Assembly: GCA_023229795.1 (NCBI GenBank)
Contig: JALNYP010000125.1
Coordinates: 1 to 6,599 of the forward strand
Direction: 5' to 3'
DNA length: 6,599 nt
Source: Syntrophobacterales bacterium
GTDB taxonomy: Bacteria; Desulfobacterota; Desulfobaccia; Desulfobaccales; 0-14-0-80-60-11
Shown here: one piece after another, positions 5,308 to 6,599 of the stretch
How the letters are laid out: each line of letters opens with the position of its first letter
Numbering within the stretch: the stretch's first letter is position 1
Program-made: the position numbers and the translations under genes
Notes under the pieces: model-generated
Databases searched by the model: none
Told to the model about the DNA's origin: nothing
The model's input: only the letters and a program-made list of their open reading frames with translations

Positions 5308-6142
5308 CCGCCTCCTGGTGGGCCTGGACGGCTCCGAGACGAGCTTCCATGCCCTCCGGGAATCCTTCAAAGTGTCGAAGAACTGGGTCACCGTAGTCAC
5401 GGTGGCCCCTTCTTATGAGGGTGATCTCAGGATCATGGGAGTCTCGGGGGTCCGGGAAAAGCTCCGGGAGCCTTGCGACACCGCCCTGGCCCGGGCCCAG
5501 GAACTGGCCGAAGCCGAAGAGGCCTTGATCCGGCCGGTCTGCGTCGCGGGCCTACCCCATGAGGGCATTGTCCATGAGGCCGAGGCGGGCAGCCGAGACC
5601 TCATCGTCCTGGGAGTCAAGGGCAACGGCTTCATTGAACGGACCTTGCTGGGGAGCGTCACCCGGCGGGTCATCGGCTACACCAACCGGGACGTCCTGGT
5701 GATTCCCCGGGACGCGGCCATCGGCTGGGAGCGGATTCTGGTGGCCAGCGACTGCTCCCTGGGGAGCGAACCGGCGGTGACCCGGGCCCTGGAACTGGCC
5801 CAGGACTACGGCAGCGAAGTGACCGTGGTGACGGTGATGGATCTGCCCATCCGGGCCCAGGGGGAGGCCCTGGGCATTACCGCCGAGGTGCTCAACCGCT
5901 GTCAGGATCACGTGGCCGCAGTCCAGAGGCGGGGCGAGGCCCTGAATCTCAAGGTGCGCGGGGTGGTTCTGAAAGGCAATGCCTATCAGGCTATCACCGA
6001 TTACGCCCGGGAACAGCAGATGAACCTGATCGTCATGGGCTCCCACGGCCGCACCGGCCTGGCCCGGCTCTTGATGGGCAGCGTCACCGAACGGGTCATC
6101 GGCCACGCGCCCTGCCCGGTCCTGGTGGTGACCAGGCAATGA
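5294..6142 (+). CDS. Tandem-domain universal stress protein (UspA family)
   Basis: Cytoplasmic protein of 282 residues with two Usp domains, about 4-137 and 146-280, each opening with a beta strand and early aspartate (RLLVGLDGSE; RILVASDCSLGS). Both domains keep the nucleotide-binding signature G-2x-G-9x-G-S: G107/G110/G120-S121 and G249/G252/G262-S263. Binding of ATP or a related nucleotide is therefore expected from the family, unlike the degenerate Usp domain of the first gene. ATG 5294 was chosen because MGKYNRLLVG starts the first strand precisely; the open frame extends 32 residues upstream, but that is read out of frame from permease codons. The start lies inside the permease gene, whose TAA is 5305-5307, so translation is probably coupled. 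It likely modulates or protects in concert with the permease, which is inference. Confidence 0.93.
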   Translation: MGKYNRLLVGLDGSETSFHALRESFKVSKNWVTVVTVAPSYEGDLRIMGVSGVREKLREPCDTALARAQELAEAEEALIRPVCVAGLPHEGIVHEAEAGSRDLIVLGVKGNGFIERTLLGSVTRRVIGYTNRDVLVIPRDAAIGWERILVASDCSLGSEPAVTRALELAQDYGSEVTVVTVMDLPIRAQGEALGITAEVLNRCQDHVAAVQRRGEALNLKVRGVVLKGNAYQAITDYAREQQMNLIVMGSHGRTGLARLLMGSVTERVIGHAPCPVLVVTRQ

Positions 6143-6145
6143 GCT

Positions 6146-6229
6146 TTGGGGGGAAGGGGCCAGGGGCTTTTGCCTCAGCGGCCCCTGCCCTTCTCCTACC
6201 CCCCTTCCTCCCCCAAAATCACCATATTT
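6146..6229 (+). repeat. G/C-rich 3' hairpin element, copy 2 (after double usp)
   Basis: The element begins 3 bases after the stop codon. AAGGGGCCAGGGGC (6154-6167) pairs with GCCCCTGCCCTT (6181-6192) as a 12-bp stem with a two-base bulge and a 13-base loop. The outer GGGGGG run (6148-6153) can pair with CCCCCC (6199-6204). The C-rich tail ends in CCATATTT (6222-6229), as in the copy after lon, and both copies have the same orientation relative to the gene they follow. It is likely to end or protect the cassette transcript. There is no U-run directly after the stem, so it is not a classical terminator. Confidence 0.7.
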
Positions 6230-6599
6230 GGTTAAATTAAAAGGTTTTATTTGGCAAGGATGAGACATTTGGCAGCCTCGCTGTTTCAGCGCGCCAATTT
6301 TTGCCGCAAGCAGTCTCGCATGGGTGCCGCTTGAAACCGGGGAGGTTGGCGCGGCAACCCTCTTGTTTAGCAGCACATTTCGCTTTAACGGCGGGCTGTA
6401 GCGGAACGCGACCATCATGGCGTCAAGGTGCCCAAGCTGGAGCTTAGGCGGAAAGTGACGTTCCCAAGCTGGACGGGCTGTTGCCCGAATACATTCTCTT
6501 GAATTGCATGTGACCGCTCCCAGATGGTAGGGCTGCGATCTTGGGATGACGATTCAGAAGCTGGCTGCCCAGGGGAAATAGCCTTTACGGGTGATGATA
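6230..6599. other. Non-coding 3' region, no gene recognised
   Basis: No frame here has coding character. The region contains competing inverted repeats: CGCGCCAA 6290-6297 with TTGGCGCG 6346-6353, and TTGCCGC 6301-6307 with GCGGCAA 6351-6357. It also has a small CGGGC-TGTT-GCCCG hairpin at 6474-6487 and the CCCAAGCTGGA repeats listed separately. A short plus-strand frame starting at 6261 lacks a ribosome-binding site. The region looks like repeat-derived intergenic DNA; a gene could begin beyond 6599. Confidence 0.55.
6430..6473. repeat. Degenerate palindromic repeat pair (CCCAAGCTGGA)
   Basis: CCCAAGCTGGA occurs twice, at 6431-6441 and 6463-6473. The first copy sits in a near-perfect palindrome, GCCCAAGCT (6430-6438) facing AGCTTAGGC (6441-6449) with one mismatch. 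The second copy begins with CGTTCCCAAGCTGGA (6459-6473) but has lost its right arm. From memory, palindromes of the type GTTCCCAAGCTGGAGCTTGGG are dispersed in many bacterial intergenic regions; these look like decayed members. Confidence 0.5.

Noticed and set aside
6146..6229. Classical intrinsic terminator
   Set aside because: The stem is strong but no U-run follows it directly, so it is called a terminator-like repeat.
5552..6418. Minus-strand frame of 288 codons opposite the double usp gene
   Set aside because: Most of it is antisense to conserved Usp motifs, and the rest crosses the 3' hairpin element and repeat DNA.

Overview
The window looks like chromosomal DNA from a GC-rich anaerobe-type bacterium, most likely a member of the Desulfobacterota (the former sulfate-reducing or syntrophic Deltaproteobacteria). 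That placement is an inference from codon usage and from gene types: a Lon/receiver hybrid, a TauE/SafE permease flanked by universal-stress-protein genes, and G-rich intergenic repeats. No rRNA, tRNA or marker gene is present to prove it.

Layout. (1) Positions 1-218 hold no gene; they contain a G-rich inverted repeat lying just after the stop codon of the first gene. (2) Positions 219-2228, minus strand, encode a 669-residue Lon-family ATP-dependent protease. It lacks the usual substrate-binding N-domain and carries a complete CheY/NtrC-type receiver domain inserted exactly between the helical region and the AAA+ Walker A motif. (3) Positions about 2240-3320 form a visibly AT-richer island. 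It holds a frame-disrupted minus-strand gene (2359-2924; GTG start, perfect Shine-Dalgarno, good promoter) whose restored product has an RNKFAH motif like that of HEPN ribonucleases, plus a divergent control region rich in TTGCA-type inverted repeats. (4) Positions 3327-6142, plus strand, are a compact three-gene cassette. It begins with a degenerate UspA-like domain fused to a small two-helix membrane domain that has its own internal ribosome-binding site. A TauE/SafE (TSUP) permease follows, and then a tandem UspA protein with two intact nucleotide-binding signatures, overlapping the permease gene by 14 bases. (5) Positions 6143-6599 contain a second copy of the G-rich 3' element and degenerate palindromic repeats, with no gene recognised.

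How the genes may work together. The three plus-strand genes probably form one operon in which an anion (sulfite or organosulfur-type) permease is made together with a small membrane partner, a non-nucleotide-binding Usp domain and a nucleotide-binding double Usp. The simplest reading is a transporter whose activity or stability is tuned by Usp proteins sensing energy state. The Lon/receiver hybrid is probably a protease whose activity is set by phosphorylation from an unlinked histidine kinase; no kinase is in the window.

The most interesting items are the receiver insertion inside Lon, the Usp/membrane fusion with an internal start, the frame-disrupted HEPN-like gene with a palindrome over its promoter, and the pair of homologous elements placed in the same orientation after the stop codons of lon and the double-usp gene.
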